Below are positions 46,710 to 60,100 of a DNA stretch of 64,000 nt, piece by piece. The notes beneath the pieces were generated by a model. The model was not told where the DNA came from, did not search any database, and saw only the letters and a program-made list of their open reading frames with translations. The first letter of the stretch is position 1. Each line of letters opens with the position of its first letter. The stretch covers positions 8,504,001 through 8,568,000 of the forward strand of contig CM075675.1 of NCBI GenBank assembly GCA_037962975.1, read 5' to 3'. Position numbers and translations under genes: made by a program. The DNA comes from Clitoria ternatea. Lineage: Eukaryota; Streptophyta; Magnoliopsida; Fabales; Fabaceae.

Positions 46710-47993
46710 TGTTGGAAATATGCACTAAGAGCCTATATAGGACACATCATTTTGAATAAGGCATTTTTTATTAAATAGTTTAACAGCCTTTATTTATCCT
46801 TGGAGTAATAGGTCATATGAGAGTTATTCCTAAAATGTCCCCAGTCAAGTATTTACGTGGGGATATGTAAATACATTAAGACTAGTGTGTGAGTGTAATG
46901 GTGATCTAATTTTACAGATCATGGATATAGATGATATCAAATCTTCACACGGGTACACATTAAGAGTAAGATGTACTGGACAGACCCACTATGAGAACAT
47001 TGCATGGATCATTACATGAATGTCATAAAAGATTCTCAATATGATAATGGTATATGTAGTTCTTTGACCTGAAGTCACCACAATTCCTACATAAGGAGTT
47101 TGTTGTTTTAATACAATCAAACGTCTTCTATAACAAGAGGACTATAAAGGTTGTGATTAGGCAATGAACAAATTATGCAGAGGGATGAGAGTGGTGTAGA
47201 TGAGATTTGTCTCTCCTATGTGACAGGAGTAATATCTATAGACCACTTGATGGAGTGAGACTAAGGAAATGCAAGGCCAGAATGCTAGAAAGAATAAATA
47301 TTGGATATTTATTCAGATAAAGCCTACTCCGGTATCAGGTAAAATAAATTGGACCATCCAAGGATGACGCGACCATGCCTTGAGCCCAATTAGGATATCA
47401 TGACAAAAGCAACAAACATATAAAATAATTGTCACTTATAGGTTATGTTGATAATAAATAATATTTGGATATAATGATATATTGGTAGATGCCGCTCTTA
47501 TTTTATATTAATAATAAAATAATTTATTATTAATATTACTAAATATTTTACCTATAATGTCACACATATAGAGTAAGCTATCAAAAAATAGCTTTTATTT
47601 TAGTTGGACTAAAATAAAGCTATTGGGCCTAACTTATTTAGAATGAGTAAGGAGTCCACTCTTTAGAAAGAGAGCAAATTAGGTCAAACCTAAGCCTATA
47701 AATAGAGCATAAGATGCTCATAGGTGGCTCACCAAAAGGAGCACAAAATGCAAAAGTTGCAAAAGCTACATGTCATCAAACTAGTATTTGGAAGGTGTAG
47801 CGTTTCTGGTGGGAGTACTCGTGTGAACTCCTAAAGGACGAGGCTATGACTGCTTCGATTTTCTTCAAGAGGTAATCCTAAAATGCTTAAATAAAATATT
47901 TGATGTTTGTTTTATGCTTTGAAACATGAAATTTTGCAAGTCCAATGGGAATCCTTGTATTTCCACTGTTCATGCACTAGGGATTCCCTAACA
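46710..47993 (+). repeat. 5' LTR of the copia element
   Basis: Starts TGTTGGAAATATGCAC and ends GATTCCCTAACA. It contains AAGCCTATAAATAGAGCATA (about 47690), a TATAAATAG core that is also present in the 3' LTR near 53421. This is the likely promoter, with R starting about 30 bp downstream. Confidence 0.9.
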
Positions 47994-47994
47994 G

Positions 47995-48006
47995 TGGTAT
48001 CAGAGC
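47995..48006 (+). other. Primer-binding site, initiator tRNA-Met
   Basis: TGGTATCAGAGC, the exact 12 bases complementary to the 3' end of plant initiator tRNA-Met, one base after the LTR. Standard for plant copia elements. Confidence 0.95.
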
Positions 48007-51000
48007 TTGGTTACAAAACATATGTGTTTTGGGTAAATGTTGGTTTAAAGAACATGTGAAAAATTTTCTTTTACGAAAAGAATTGTAATGGTTGAATCTT
48101 TTGTAAGGGTTACATCTTTTATTAGATATGATACAAAGGTTGCATTTTTAATGAGATATTATGTAAATGTTGCATTTTTTACGAGATATGTTACAAAGGT
48201 TGTACCTTTTTGAAAGCTAGTATCAATTTAATTTTGTTTTGTGTATATTGATTGCTTTTCTCAACATTTTAATTAAAGAACATGTTTTTTGGATGTGTTT
48301 TATTATATGAACATGTTGTATGTTGCAATGGTGGTTGTTTTGTATGTGTTGTTCATTAAACCAAAGGTTTATACAATACATGTCTATATGCTTTCTCTTT
48401 TTAATATGAATTATTCATGTGAGATTGTGTTTAGAAAATTTAAGAGTTAAACCTTAGCCGCAATAAAAACTAGGATTCAAAAGCTGAAACCTAGCCATCA
48501 TGGAATTTTATTTATTTGTAAATGTTACGAGTAAAATATTTGATTTTAATATTATATTTTAAATTCGATTTGTAAATGTTACAAATCAAATTTTAAATGT
48601 TTGTTAAATTTAAAGTTTGTAAGAGTAACACATTTAAATAATTTATTCTTATTAATTTTAATAGGATTTGTATCGTATGTGATCTTCTTAAAATTAATAT
48701 GATTTGTAGGAGTTACAAATTGATTCATATTTATTAAATTTAATATGATTTGTAATTGTTACAAATAGAAGATAAAAAATCTAAGCCCGACAATCATACC
48801 TTCCAATAAGTAATAACGTCTAACTTGATATAGATAAAGTACAGGTTACACAATAGTTGGGTGCCTTTATTTATGTTTAGTAGGACATGATTGGATAATT
48901 GGATTATCCAAGTATAACTTATTAAGTTTTATTCAAATAGACATTTTTCAATTGGATTGGAAAAACCTAAAGGTATGAATCTAAAACGCATTCCAATAAG
49001 CAACACTCATTAATGTTAGTTTCAATAAAGTGTAGGTTCTGCCAAAGAAGGGTGCTTTTATTGATATTAGTAAAGGATGATGGATAATTGAATTATCTAA
49101 CTATTTGTTATTTGATTTATCTAGGTAAACTTTAATCAGTTTTGAAGAACCTAAAAGCGTTAATATTAAGTTTAAACGCCTTCTAATAAGTAACATTCGT
49201 CGAGACTAATGTCAATAAATAGTGGGCTTACCAAAGCAGGGTGCTATCATTCATATTAGTAAGGCGCGATGGGATAACTGTAATATCCAAATTGTTTTTA
49301 TTAGGCCTTAACTTAACTAAGTTTTTCAATTGGATTGAAAATAACTTAGAGGCGTAAAGATTGAGCTTAAATTCATAAGATGAATAAGGGTAAAGAGTTA
49401 CCCACTCAATCATCTAAGAGTTGCATGAGATGCAATTGGAAATATGTTTCCTACCTAAATAACCAAGGGTTGGGCGATCGGCCAAAGCTAACTCAATACT
49501 AGGCCAAATATAGATCTTGGGCCGTTAGAAAAATCTTCCAATGGGATTTTTCTGATTCAGTAAGGGTATTTATTTTAAATCAAAATAGTGGGAGACAATA
49601 TATTTATTTAATGACCAAAAGTTGAATATATTTTAAATACAAGTGATAGATTTACATAATTTGTTTTAGAATAACCATGACAAAACAAATATTGTTTTGT
49701 TGCAATCTGTCCTTTGGAATGACACTTTATCTGGAAAAATGCCTAGATAGGTATCAAGACTTGAGAATTATCTTCAATAAAGAGGAAGCGGCAGTGTGTC
49801 ATGTTTGGCTTATATATCATCTATGGTTGGGTCTTGAATACCCTATAGAGTCTGCATAAACTCTAAGTTGTAAAAGGCAATATGAATATATGGAGATATA
49901 CAATATGATCATATACAAACTCTAAAAGGTGATCAAGAAAGGAAATTATTTCCAGTTTTAGCCAAATAAGACATTGAAATAATTTGTCTGAAGAACTTAA
50001 AGGAGTTCAAAAGAAATCGATGTAAGACTTCCGCTACAAGTCATGTTATAGAAGTCAAGTTATTTTACTTTATTGACATTAGTATCAGATACTAGTAGCA
50101 GATCTCATATTTTGAAAGATCAAGAAAGTAGATCACTTGCTAAGGGTGGAGAAATCTGTGTAAATTTGAGCAAAAGTTGCTACGCTAAAGATAAGATCTT
50201 TACTTATTAGGTTAGTTAGTGAACTAGACATTGTGCATATTGTTTCTTGTTGGACAAGAAAAGTTTTTTTTATATAAAATAACTTTATTTCTTCAAAAGG
50301 ATGTTGATGCACAATTGAGTAATATATTCCACATCCTAAATCTCAAAACACCCATCTATAACATAACTGTCAAAGTAGGTTAAAGTAAGTGGTTTTGAAC
50401 CTTACTTACATGGTATTGTCTCCTGAGGCAAATGAATGAGAAACACATTTCTAAATACCATTAATGTGGTTATTTGAACTCTTTTGATTTTGGAATCCAT
50501 TGCGACATGTAAATCTTATTTATTGGAGAGATAGTTGAGACCTCATTCATTGAAAAGTGAAAGATGAGTAATCTATTATCTAATACATAACGATGTACGT
50601 GAGCCTATTAGAACAATAACTGGATATGTTTTTCAATACTTTGACATACTAATTGAAAATTCAATGAGTATGGATTTATGTAACATAATTTAGAAAATCT
50701 TTGAAAAGTTCAAAGAATTCATAATGAAGTGAAAAACCAAATTGGCAAGACAATTAAAGCTCTTGATTAGATCAAGATAGCAAATAACTTGAGCTACAAG
50801 TTTGATAACTATCTAATAAAGTGATAAATTACCTCTTAACTCATTCCTCATGAAATGACATAATAGCATCTCTACGAAGAAAAGTCAAATCTTGTTGGAC
50901 ACAGTTTGATTATTGATTATTATCAAACATCTCTAACTCCTTCAATGTTCCTTTATTGAGAAAATATGCACTCTTAACCATGTTCCATCTTAGACTTTCT

Positions 51001-52439
51001 TAAAGAAACCATATATGATACAGACTAGGAAGAAACCTAGTATGTCTTTACTGTTGGAACTATGATGCTTCTAAAGCATCCAACTCTAACAAGGTCAGAT
51101 CCAAATTAGATAAATGTCTTCTATGAGATACCCAAATAAAGCTGAGGGTTATCATTTCTACAATCCATCTGAGAACAAAAGGCTTGTTGCTTAGAATGTT
51201 GTATTCTTGAATAAGAGTACATCTCTTAAAGAATCAGTGGGAGGATAATGGAACTTAAAGGAATTCAAGTATCATAAAGCATTCAAAAGTCAAGGATGGA
51301 CTTGGAGCAGAAATCACAAAGTGTTGTGACATTATTAACTCTGGTAGCACAAGACTTATGTAAGATCAAATAAGATATGTCACCAAATTTGAAAGATATA
51401 GATATCCTATAAATCAGGAAGGAGATATATTTATAATTGACCAAGGTTCTTATGAAGAGGCCAATACAAGTTTAGATTCTAAGACATGGCATAAGACCAT
51501 GGGATTTGAAATGGGCTCCATGTATATTAACAAGGTATGAACCTTGGTTGACGTACCTAAAGGGTAAAACCTATAGGATGCAAATGCGTTTTCAAAAGGA
51601 AAATTTAAAAGCAAGACTGACAAAATTCAATTAGCTTAAAAACCATTTAGATCTTGCTTATTGTAGCAGTATACCACCATTATGAGATATGGTAGATATA
51701 TGTCAAGATAGAAATCATCTTCAGGATGTGTATATACACAACCTAAAGGCCTTTTATGCCTGAAACATCTAGGAAGGTATGTGAACTGTAAATGTTCCAT
51801 TTATGGGCTAAAGCAAGCTTTTAGAAGTTAGAATCTTTATTAAAGAATGAAGATAAATCTTGTGACTATAAAAGGCTAGTAACTGTACAATTATAGTTCT
51901 AGTATTACATGTAGAAGACATGCTTCTTCTAGAACTAATATTCTCATTCTATAGTTAAGAATATCTTTAAACACTTAAGAAGGACTAAGGATTTAATATT
52001 GATAAATGGAAGATGAGCTTGTTGTAAAGGTTACATCGATCTAACCTTCTAAGTAATTTGAATGACTTAAGATTGCACTCAAAATATATGTGTTGTCAAG
52101 ATGGTTATGATGTATGCTTGAAAGGTTTAAAGCAAGAAATAGTCATTGGTTCTACTAACAAATCTAAGTATTTTACTACGTTAAATTACAAAAGAAGTTG
52201 ATTTACAAATGTTTTGTACCCTATGAGTTTCCACTGTGATGACAATGGAACCATAGAACAATATAAGGAAGTGGATTAATTCAACCATATACTTAAATAG
52301 TTCAATCTTTGGAAGATGTGAAATTATACAATGTGTATACCAAAAAAATTGTTGGGAACCCACTAGTAAAATCGCTTGCGTAGCAAAAGCATGAGGGCAC
52401 TATAGACGTCATTGGGCATTAACCTTATTGGCTCTAAGT
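48007..52439 (+). pseudogene. Degenerate copia internal region (gag-pol relic)
   Basis: No frame longer than about 60 codons survives. Recognisable on the plus strand are SIYGLKQAFR at 51793-51825 and, further on, a decayed catalytic box HVEDMLL (about 51908-51928) where YVDDMLL is expected. Near the end come remnants of the PLTK-type RNase H tail (about 52360-52430). An integrase zinc finger or intact protease was not found. The leader (48007-49430) is non-coding with tandem repeats; 49677-49859 is a short open piece in the gag region. Confidence 0.75.
48800..49370 (+). repeat. ~190-bp imperfect tandem repeats in the copia leader
   Basis: Three units starting near 48801, 48991 and 49181, each with TTC(C/T)AATAAG(T/C)AA, GGGTGC, ATTAGTA...GATGGATAATTG-like and TCAATTGGATTG-like segments. 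Spacing is 190 bp in both intervals. Confidence 0.75.
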
Positions 52440-52452
52440 GCAAGTAGGAGAT
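52440..52452 (+). other. Polypurine tract of the copia element
   Basis: GCAAGTAGGAGAT directly before the 3' LTR start. Corresponds to the usual copia form AAGTGGGAGAT with one change. Confidence 0.7.
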
Positions 52453-53715
52453 TGTTGAAAATATACACTAAGAGCCTATATAGGACGCATCATTTTGAAT
52501 AAGGCATTTTTTGTTAAATAGTTTAACAGTTTATCCTTGGAGTAATAGGTCATATGAGAGTTATTCCTAAAATGTCCTTAGTTAAGTATTGGCCATGTAA
52601 ATACATTAAGACAAGTGTGTGAGTGTATTGATGATCTGATCTCACAGATCATGGATATAGATGATATCAAGTCTTCACACGGGTACACATTAAGAGTAAT
52701 GATGTACTGCACAGACCCACCATAAGAATGTTGCACGGATCATTACATGAATGTCATAAACGATTCTCAATGTAATAATGGTATATGTAGTCCTTCGACC
52801 TAAAGTCACCATAATTCCTACATAAGGAGTTTATTGTTTTAATACAATTAAACGTCTTCTGTAATAAGAGGACTATAAATGTTGTGATTAGGCAATGAAT
52901 AAATTATGTAGAGGGATATGAATGATGTAGATGAGATTTATCTCTCCTATGTGGTAGAAGTGATATCTATAGGTCACTTGATGAAGTGAGACTAAGGAAA
53001 TGCAAGACCATGCTAGAAAGAATAAATATTGGATATTTATTCAGATAAAGTCTACTCTGGTATCAAGTAAAATAAATTGGACCGTAAAAGGATGACGCGA
53101 CCATGCCTTAGGCCCAATTAGGATATCGTGACAGAAGGAACAGACATATAAAATAATTATCACTTATAGGTTATGTTAATAATAAATAATATTCGGACAT
53201 AGTGATGCATTGCTAGATGCCGCTCTTATTTTATATTAGTAATAAAATAATTTATTATTAATATGACCGAGTATATTATCTATAGGGTCACACACATAGA
53301 GTAAGCCCATAAAAAAAATAGCTTTTATTTTAGGTAGACTAAAATAACGCTATTGGGTCTAACTCATTTAGAATTAGTAAGGAGCCCACTTTTTAGAAAG
53401 AACAAATTAGGTCAAACCTAAGCCTATAAATAGAGCATAAGATGCTCATAGGTGGCTCACCAAAATGAGCACAAAATGTAAAAGTTGCAAAAGCTACACG
53501 TCGTCAAACTAGAATTTGGAAGGTGTAGAGTTTCTGGTGGGAGTACTCGTGTGGACTCTTAAAGGACGAGGATATGACTGCTTTGATTTTCTTCAAGAGG
53601 TAATCTTAAAACGCTTAAATAAATTATTTGATGTTTATTTTATGCTTTGAAACGCAAAGTTTTGCAAGTCCAATGGGAATCCTTGTATTTTCGTTGCTCA
53701 TGCATTAGCTTAACT
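52453..53715 (+). repeat. 3' LTR of the copia element
   Basis: Starts TGTTGAAAATATACAC; same order of landmarks as the 5' LTR. The terminal segment is shortened relative to the 5' LTR (CATGCATTAGCTTAAC against CATGCACTAGGGATTCCCTA), so the last bases have suffered a small deletion. Confidence 0.85.
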
Positions 53716-54686
53716 AATTGAAACATGAGTATGTAAATTTCATTTAATTTGGAGGCTAGAGATATCATTTCCTATACGCCAAAAGTGTAAAATAATTTTC
53801 TAAAATACCCTAGACGTAGTACACCCCCTTACCTTATGTCCACGCGTCAAAAATGTCTACCTTATGACGATTCAGAATTGGTCCTATAAAACCCAACATC
53901 CAATAATTAATTCCAGGTGCCGAAACACAAGACCCATTATGAAATAACATCGAAACTGAGTTTTAGAAGCATCAAAGCTCCCTTATCCTTTCTTACTCGG
54001 GACACGAGCTTTGGTGTCGAGGTTCTTTCTCCGACTACCGGTTCCAACCCTACAATAGTCAATATACCAAAGAGTTAGTACCACCGTGATCCTTACCATA
54101 CCAGGAATCCATCAACCGGTTTAATTTCTTGAAATTCAACCAAACTTAGAAATCTAGTGAGAGAAAGAGATGTCAGAATCTTAAACTGAGAGCACCCATA
54201 GCTTTCGCTCACCTCTAATTACAAGAATATGAAGTTGGTTTCTTAAAATTGTGAGAAGTTAGAGCTAAGATGAAGCATGCAACTCACGACCCCGAACATG
54301 CCATTTCTTTCAAACTTCTAAAGAAAATAGAAGGTGAAGGAAGTTGAAGCCACACAGACCTTGTTTTCCCAGTTGCCACCACTTGGCATTTTTTATTTTT
54401 ATTTTTATTTAATTTAATTAAATTTCTAATTCTAGTTCTATTTATTTTATTAACCTTAAATTAAGTAACTCATATTTTTACCATGGTAAAACAAGCTTTT
54501 ACCATCAACTTCATTTTAAACCAAAAATTTCTTAATTTAATACATTTTAATCTATAATTTAATTATTCAATTTCCCTACAATTTAATGATAGCACCGATA
54601 AATTTTAATTACTCCAAACTAATTCATTTTATCTTTAAAAATCCCAGTTTAATTTAATTATAAACTAAAATTTCAGGGATGTTACA

Positions 54687-55620
54687 AGAGACTTATTAAC
54701 CAAATCCCTAATTTAACTTTATCTCTCTTATTATCACCACCACCACCACACTGTTTTTTTCCTTACCCACCCACAATCACCCTCCCACCCATTTCCCCAC
54801 CCTACTATAACCACCACCACTACCAATCAACTATGTTATAGAACAAATTCATATTGCCATTAAACCTTTAGTTACTAATATTGCTTAATTACTTCATCTA
54901 AAAAAATCTTCACAAATAATAGATGAGAAGATAGAGGTAGATTTTCATATGGCTGCATTAGATAACTAGTCAACTTCAATTATATCTATATATGTGACTA
55001 GAAGCATTCATATTCTCTGACCTTAAATAGAATTATTTTACTTGTGGCGATTTGAAAAGTTGAAAGATAAATTTTAGCAACCAATTCAGAACTACAGATT
55101 CAAATAATTAATATCAGCTTTGGGATATGCTTCCTATGCTACTTAGCCCAAAACAAAAACATCATGTGAAGAGAGGATAATAATTAGTTTGGTGACACAT
55201 CTTTGATGTTTCCATTAAAGTATGGAACAAAAATGAATGATTAGACCAGAAGAGAAACATACTAAAGTTGATTATGTAAAAGTTGTCATCACTCCTAGAT
55301 ATATGATTTTCATTAACTGATTATCATTATCCACAATAAAAATTAAAATTAGAAATTTACATATTGGTTGGGACATAGGCTTGAGAACATGTGTGTTTTA
55401 ATTAAACTTGATTTAGATAGAATAAGGAAAAGGGATGGGGCGTGGTGATGGTAACGGGATGGTGGTAGTGATAGTTGTGGGTAGGTAAGGAAAAAAGAAG
55501 AGAATGATAAAGAGGTTGGAGTTAAATTAAGATTTAACTATAGGTCTTTTGTATATATTAAATGGTATTCAACTGATAATTCAAATGATAAAGACCAAAC
55601 TATTTGAGGACTAATAGAGC
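54687..55620. repeat. Inverted-repeat block with CCACC-rich arms
   Basis: Left arm (54687-54840): CCAAATCCCTAATTTAAC, TTACCCACCCACAATCACC and CACCACCACTACC. Right arm (about 55440-55620): GTGGTAGTGATAGTTGTGGG, GGTAGGTAAGGAAAAAAG and GTTAAATTAAGATTTAAC, i.e. the same words inverted. AT-rich spacer of about 600 bp, no coding sequence. It may be a MULE-like or foldback element of which the 45.2-kb array is another part. Confidence 0.45.
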
Positions 55621-55887
55621 CATGATCCCCCTCAATTAGGGTTTTACACCCAAATTTATTATATAATATAGGTGTAGAAATTAAAATTTACCAATTATGT
55701 TGAAAATTGTTGAAAGAAATGGGCTAATAAAATAAGCAAAATTTTGACAAAAAATAAGCCCATACTTGCCAATTTAAATTTAAAAGAATGAAACTCGCAC
55801 ATCTCATACTCATATGAAGTGTCACAGAGTAGTTACAGTGGCCATGCAGTTGCATCTCATAAACGCAATCAATTAATTATCAAATAC

Positions 55888-57100
55888 TATAACACCCTCG
55901 GTTAATTAGGATGATTCCCATACTTAGGATGTCTTAATTAACTAAAGTGTTACTTAAGTTGTACAAGTAGAAGAGTCTTTTTTGGCATTATAAAATAAAC
56001 TTCCCAACAATAGCATGGTTGAATCCATCAAAAACTAAATACTCTGAAAGCAAACAGGGGCAGGCTCTTAAAAATGTAAACACAACCTATCCTAAGACTA
56101 TTTTTCTCAAGGGTCGAGTTTGTTCTTCCTCATTGTATGCTGTAACAGGTTTCCTTACTTTCCTTGCAATAATTCTCCCAAGATACAAGGGCTTTCGCTA
56201 TCAACTCTAACGATGATCTTTTTTGTTCTAACCTATTTTTAAACAACCTAAACTGCACGATAGGAACCACAAACAAGAGGGGTGGGTTTATCTCACTCCA
56301 GTCTTGTTAGAATCAAATAATCCATCGAGTTTTATCTACCACAGATACACGTCATTCTCAAACCCAACAAACATCACATCTAACATACTGATTAATTATA
56401 ATTCCACAATAATAAGCCACTTGTTATCTAGACTATCAGTTACAGAATCACTATCTGAGTATATTTAATATATCACTAGTAAAGAGCATACAAGGATAAT
56501 ATATGGGCTACCATTTGTTATGACACATAGCCCTACCATTTTTGTAATGAACTAGCTATTCCATCATTCCATCACTATTCCATCATTCCATCACTATTAT
56601 GACTAACTACTGAATGAAATACATGCTAGTTCATTACAAAAATGGTAGGGCTATGTGTCATAAGAACCTTAGAACACATAATAGTGATGGAATGATGGAA
56701 TAGACTTAGTAGGATTATGACTAACTACTGAATGAAATACATTAAGGTTCTTAAATCAATAAGCTAGTATTTAATCTACTCATTACTATCTACAAAACCT
56801 CAATCAGGTGTTAATTATTATCTCAACAACATAACAACCAACCATTATCACATTAGTAGAACTCCATAAGATCATGTCAATCAACACAAACATCTTCACC
56901 ATTACACAATCCATAACCAAAAGCATAATGTGGTTAGTCATCCAAGATGTTATGCATGTGTCAAGTGTTTTATGATTATCTTATCATTAAGTATTTCATG
57001 AATGCAAATGAGGACTCTTACAACATTTTTCCCATTACATCACATTATTCTTATCAGAGTCGTCCTATCACAGTATGAATACTAAACATAACACTTCTGT
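55888..57100. mobile_element. Gypsy-type LTR-like fragment
   Basis: Begins TATAACACCCTCGGTTAATT, close to the TGTAACACCC start of such LTRs. It continues with GGTGGGTTTATCTCACTCC and CAACCAACCATTATCACATT, wording similar in style to the LTR at 2263. Right end not visible. Contains the palindromic rearrangement at 56.5-56.75 kb. Confidence 0.4.
56518..56752. repeat. Complex palindrome with perfect 39-bp arms
   Basis: Arm 1, 56518-56556, and arm 2, 56625-56663, are perfect reverse complements over 39 bp (arm 1 begins TTATGACACATAGCCCTACC). Additionally 56556-56579 is inverted at 56680-56703 (24 bp), with an extra direct copy at 56580-56598. About 26 bp (ATGACTAACTACTGAATGAA core) is directly repeated at 56599 and 56717. 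Finally TAAGAACCTTA (56661-56671) is inverted as TAAGGTTCTTA (56742-56752). Confidence 0.95.
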
Positions 57101-60100
57101 ACTAAAAAGACTGGAGTTCACCAAGTTCACCAAAAACATATATAGGGTAAGAGACATATAGGTCCAAAAATTTATAATTATGATCACACTACTTGGCATT
57201 ATTATATTATTATAGGGGTGACCTGATATGATCTTCATCATATCTAGTTTTTCATAAACCATGGAGTTTGCACTTTGCATTGTGTGTGTGATTTAAGATT
57301 TAATAAATGGCAAAAATGCAATTTTGATCATTTAGTGTACAAATTTTACCTTAGAAGTTCTAAAACTAAAAGAAGAAAACAGCACTATTTTGACAGCATG
57401 CCAAGTATACTATATTCATTATACGCCCAAGCCAGGATGAACCAGATACAACTGTATAAACATGCATTTTGTAAACCACAAAACCAAAAAAGTCATCCAA
57501 CCTAATAGGATTATTCCTAAATTGAAACAGAAAAGTGATGTACAAACAGTTACTATAATTTCATAAGTATCAATTCATACAATACAAGTATGAATAATAA
57601 CATGATAATTTTGTTAATAAAACTATAAGTGGCTTTAAATTTATTAAAACAATTTTCGAATTGGATTTAGGGAGCATTCCAATCTAACAAGAAAAATTGG
57701 TTTTTCAATAGATCCATATAATCAATCCAACCTAGTATAAGAAGAGCTTTTTATTGTTGTGAAAAATTAATATTAAATTTCATTTCCATACAAACATTCA
57801 TCATCACATGTATATTGAACCAGTAACCAAATAAGCCTCAAGTAAGTTGGCAAAATTCAACAAGCATATTGGATAATACTGAAACGCTACAAAATCTAAG
57901 TATGACAAGTTGAAAATCATAAAATCGATTATCATACTTGTACCAAAAATTTGTCTAACAGATTAGTAAACCATCTTGTCCTAGTCTGCAACAACCAAAG
58001 AGCATTATGAAATCTGAATGGTATATTATTCTAGTGTTTTGTTATATAAAAGACACTTAAGTATGAGGTGGTAAAACAATGATAAGGTATATTTCCTTGA
58101 TATCTAATCAATGTGAGGCTTTTAACAACCCCTTCACCCATAAGATTAAGCATATAAAGCATGGATATATAAATATGGATGAATCAATAACCCACTCATA
58201 AGTAGCCTAATAACAAATCTAAGATATGCTTTGATATCATGTTGAAATTTGAGCTTGGGCTTAACTTGACTCTTGAAGCTAACTCATAGAGTGAAAGTAA
58301 CTTACACCTTGTATATTCTAATTTAGTCATATCTTTGGTTAATGTGAAACTTTCATCAAACTATTTCCTAAGTTGAAAAGTTGAACATCACAAAGAAACT
58401 AATCCATAGACTTACTTAATATCTTGAAGCTTTATCATACTCATAGATTAACTACTTTATTAGAGGTTCAAAGGGGAAAAAATTACAAGTTTCATTAACT
58501 TAATCATAATACTACGCAATCACAAACATTTCAAGCTAAAAGCCCTTAGATTATTGACTGTGATTTTCAAATAATGCTTAGAATATTAATTTCATTGAAT
58601 AACATTCAAGACTTGAGGAAGAGCATCAATTGCAAATACCTTTTTCTCATAAAAGGTTCATGTTAAGTTGTTACTTGTTAACAAGCAGTAGGCTTTCAGA
58701 ATGGAGCAATTACATTGGGATATCCATAGAAAACAAAAGATAGACACCTACTGGAGGCAAGAGGATATAACAGAAAACGCCCCTTCATATACCACAAAAT
58801 AATTGAACCTTTGACCATCAGCAAAACCATGTTCACTTATTAAGCCTGAATTTCTTCATGCCAGAATTCCTACTGTCCAACAAGATACACACAGTAGGAA
58901 AATTCTAGCAGTCCCTAGAGTGTTAACAATCTAAAAAAAAAAATTGGACATTGAGTAAACAAGTCATCCAACATGGTAGGCCTTTTATCCGTGTATCAAA
59001 GTTCAATTCAAGGACCAGGAATCATTGGACATTGAGACAGAATGTCAATAAATCTTGGAACACTTGGCTCTATACCAACATACAAGTAGAAAATGTTGAT
59101 GTTACATTAAACCGTTCTCTCCTCCAGTGACCATTAATTCAAGAAAGGACTTTTCAAACCAACAATGGGACAGGATCATACATGGATCCACCAAAGCTGA
59201 CGCCGTTCAATCATAGAGTTGCATATGGAACATATTGAAAAAAAATCTCTCACGGCAATAATAAATAATGTTGACTCATCCATAACGACCGCTACACCAA
59301 CTAAACTATATATTCATACATAATTCAGCTCATCCATTTCCCCCTGGATAACAAGAAAGCAAAGAGCCAACAGCATAAAGAAGACTACTATTTATGAGAC
59401 CTTATGCAGGCAACAACAACCAAAATCTAGGACTAGGAGATGTTTTGTTTTAAAAAAACATTTTTTGTTTTCATTTCATGTTTTCACCTTTAGTTACAAA
59501 ATTTATCACCTTTTTTTCTGTCTGCAAAGGTTTGCCCGAGAAACACTGAAAATCATTTTGTCTTGTTTTTACTGTTTCTTATATAAACTTTTGAAACTGA
59601 CAAGCATACAAAATTAGATCATCAACAAGCTTTGAATACAATAAAAAGTTAAAGTAACAAACATTAGCACTGGTTCAAGAATTCCATTAAACAGATAATG
59701 AGAAAAAGCTGGACAAAGAGAAATAATGTGAAAATGTAACTTTAAGGTATGCCAACATTAATCGCATACAATGTCATTAAGGAAAACTGAAAACAATGAG
59801 AAAAGATTAATTTGGAAAATAGGGATTATGATTTGAAAATTTGAAGAAATGATTAAATATGAAACCATTCAGTCACTCACAGATTTTAAAGAACGTTGTT
59901 GATGATGTAAACACTTGGTCTTACCAATAATTGAGAAGGTCAAGGGTTGAAATCAAAACTATGTTTAGGAAAAAGGGTGTTGTCACCTCGTTGAAACCCT
60001 AATCATGATGGTCAATTCAGACAAAGGCAGTAGACGATGTTGAATTGGAGTGGAAAGAAGGTTACGATAGACTCTGTTGTTCGGGGTTTGCAACAGAGCA

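Larger units (their letters stand above)
46710..53715 (+). mobile_element. Complete but degenerate Ty1/copia retrotransposon (about 7.0 kb)
   Basis: 5' LTR 46710-47993, PBS 47995-48006, PPT just before 52453, 3' LTR 52453-53715. Candidate 5-bp target duplication AATTA (46705-46709) / AATTG (53716-53720), one mismatch. The LTRs agree at only about 90% by eye over the first 370 bp, so the insertion is old. The internal region carries copia pol motifs in broken frames. Confidence 0.88.
45690..54686. mobile_element. Gypsy-type (TGTTACA-ending) LTR split by a copia element
   Basis: The left part (about 45.69-46.71 kb) and right part (53.72-54.69 kb) flank the copia element. The right part ends CAGGGATGTTACA (54674-54686), the same style of terminus as the solo LTR at 5307. 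Immediately beyond, the CCAAATCCCTAATTTAAC repeat of the 45.2-kb array resumes, as expected if this LTR had inserted in the array. The left boundary is not sharply seen, hence approximate. No gag/pol of its own. Confidence 0.5.

Noticed and set aside
59890..59960. Possible tRNA-derived SINE (GGTCAAGGGTTGAAATC resembling a B box)
   Set aside because: No convincing A box upstream, no tail and no flanking duplication.
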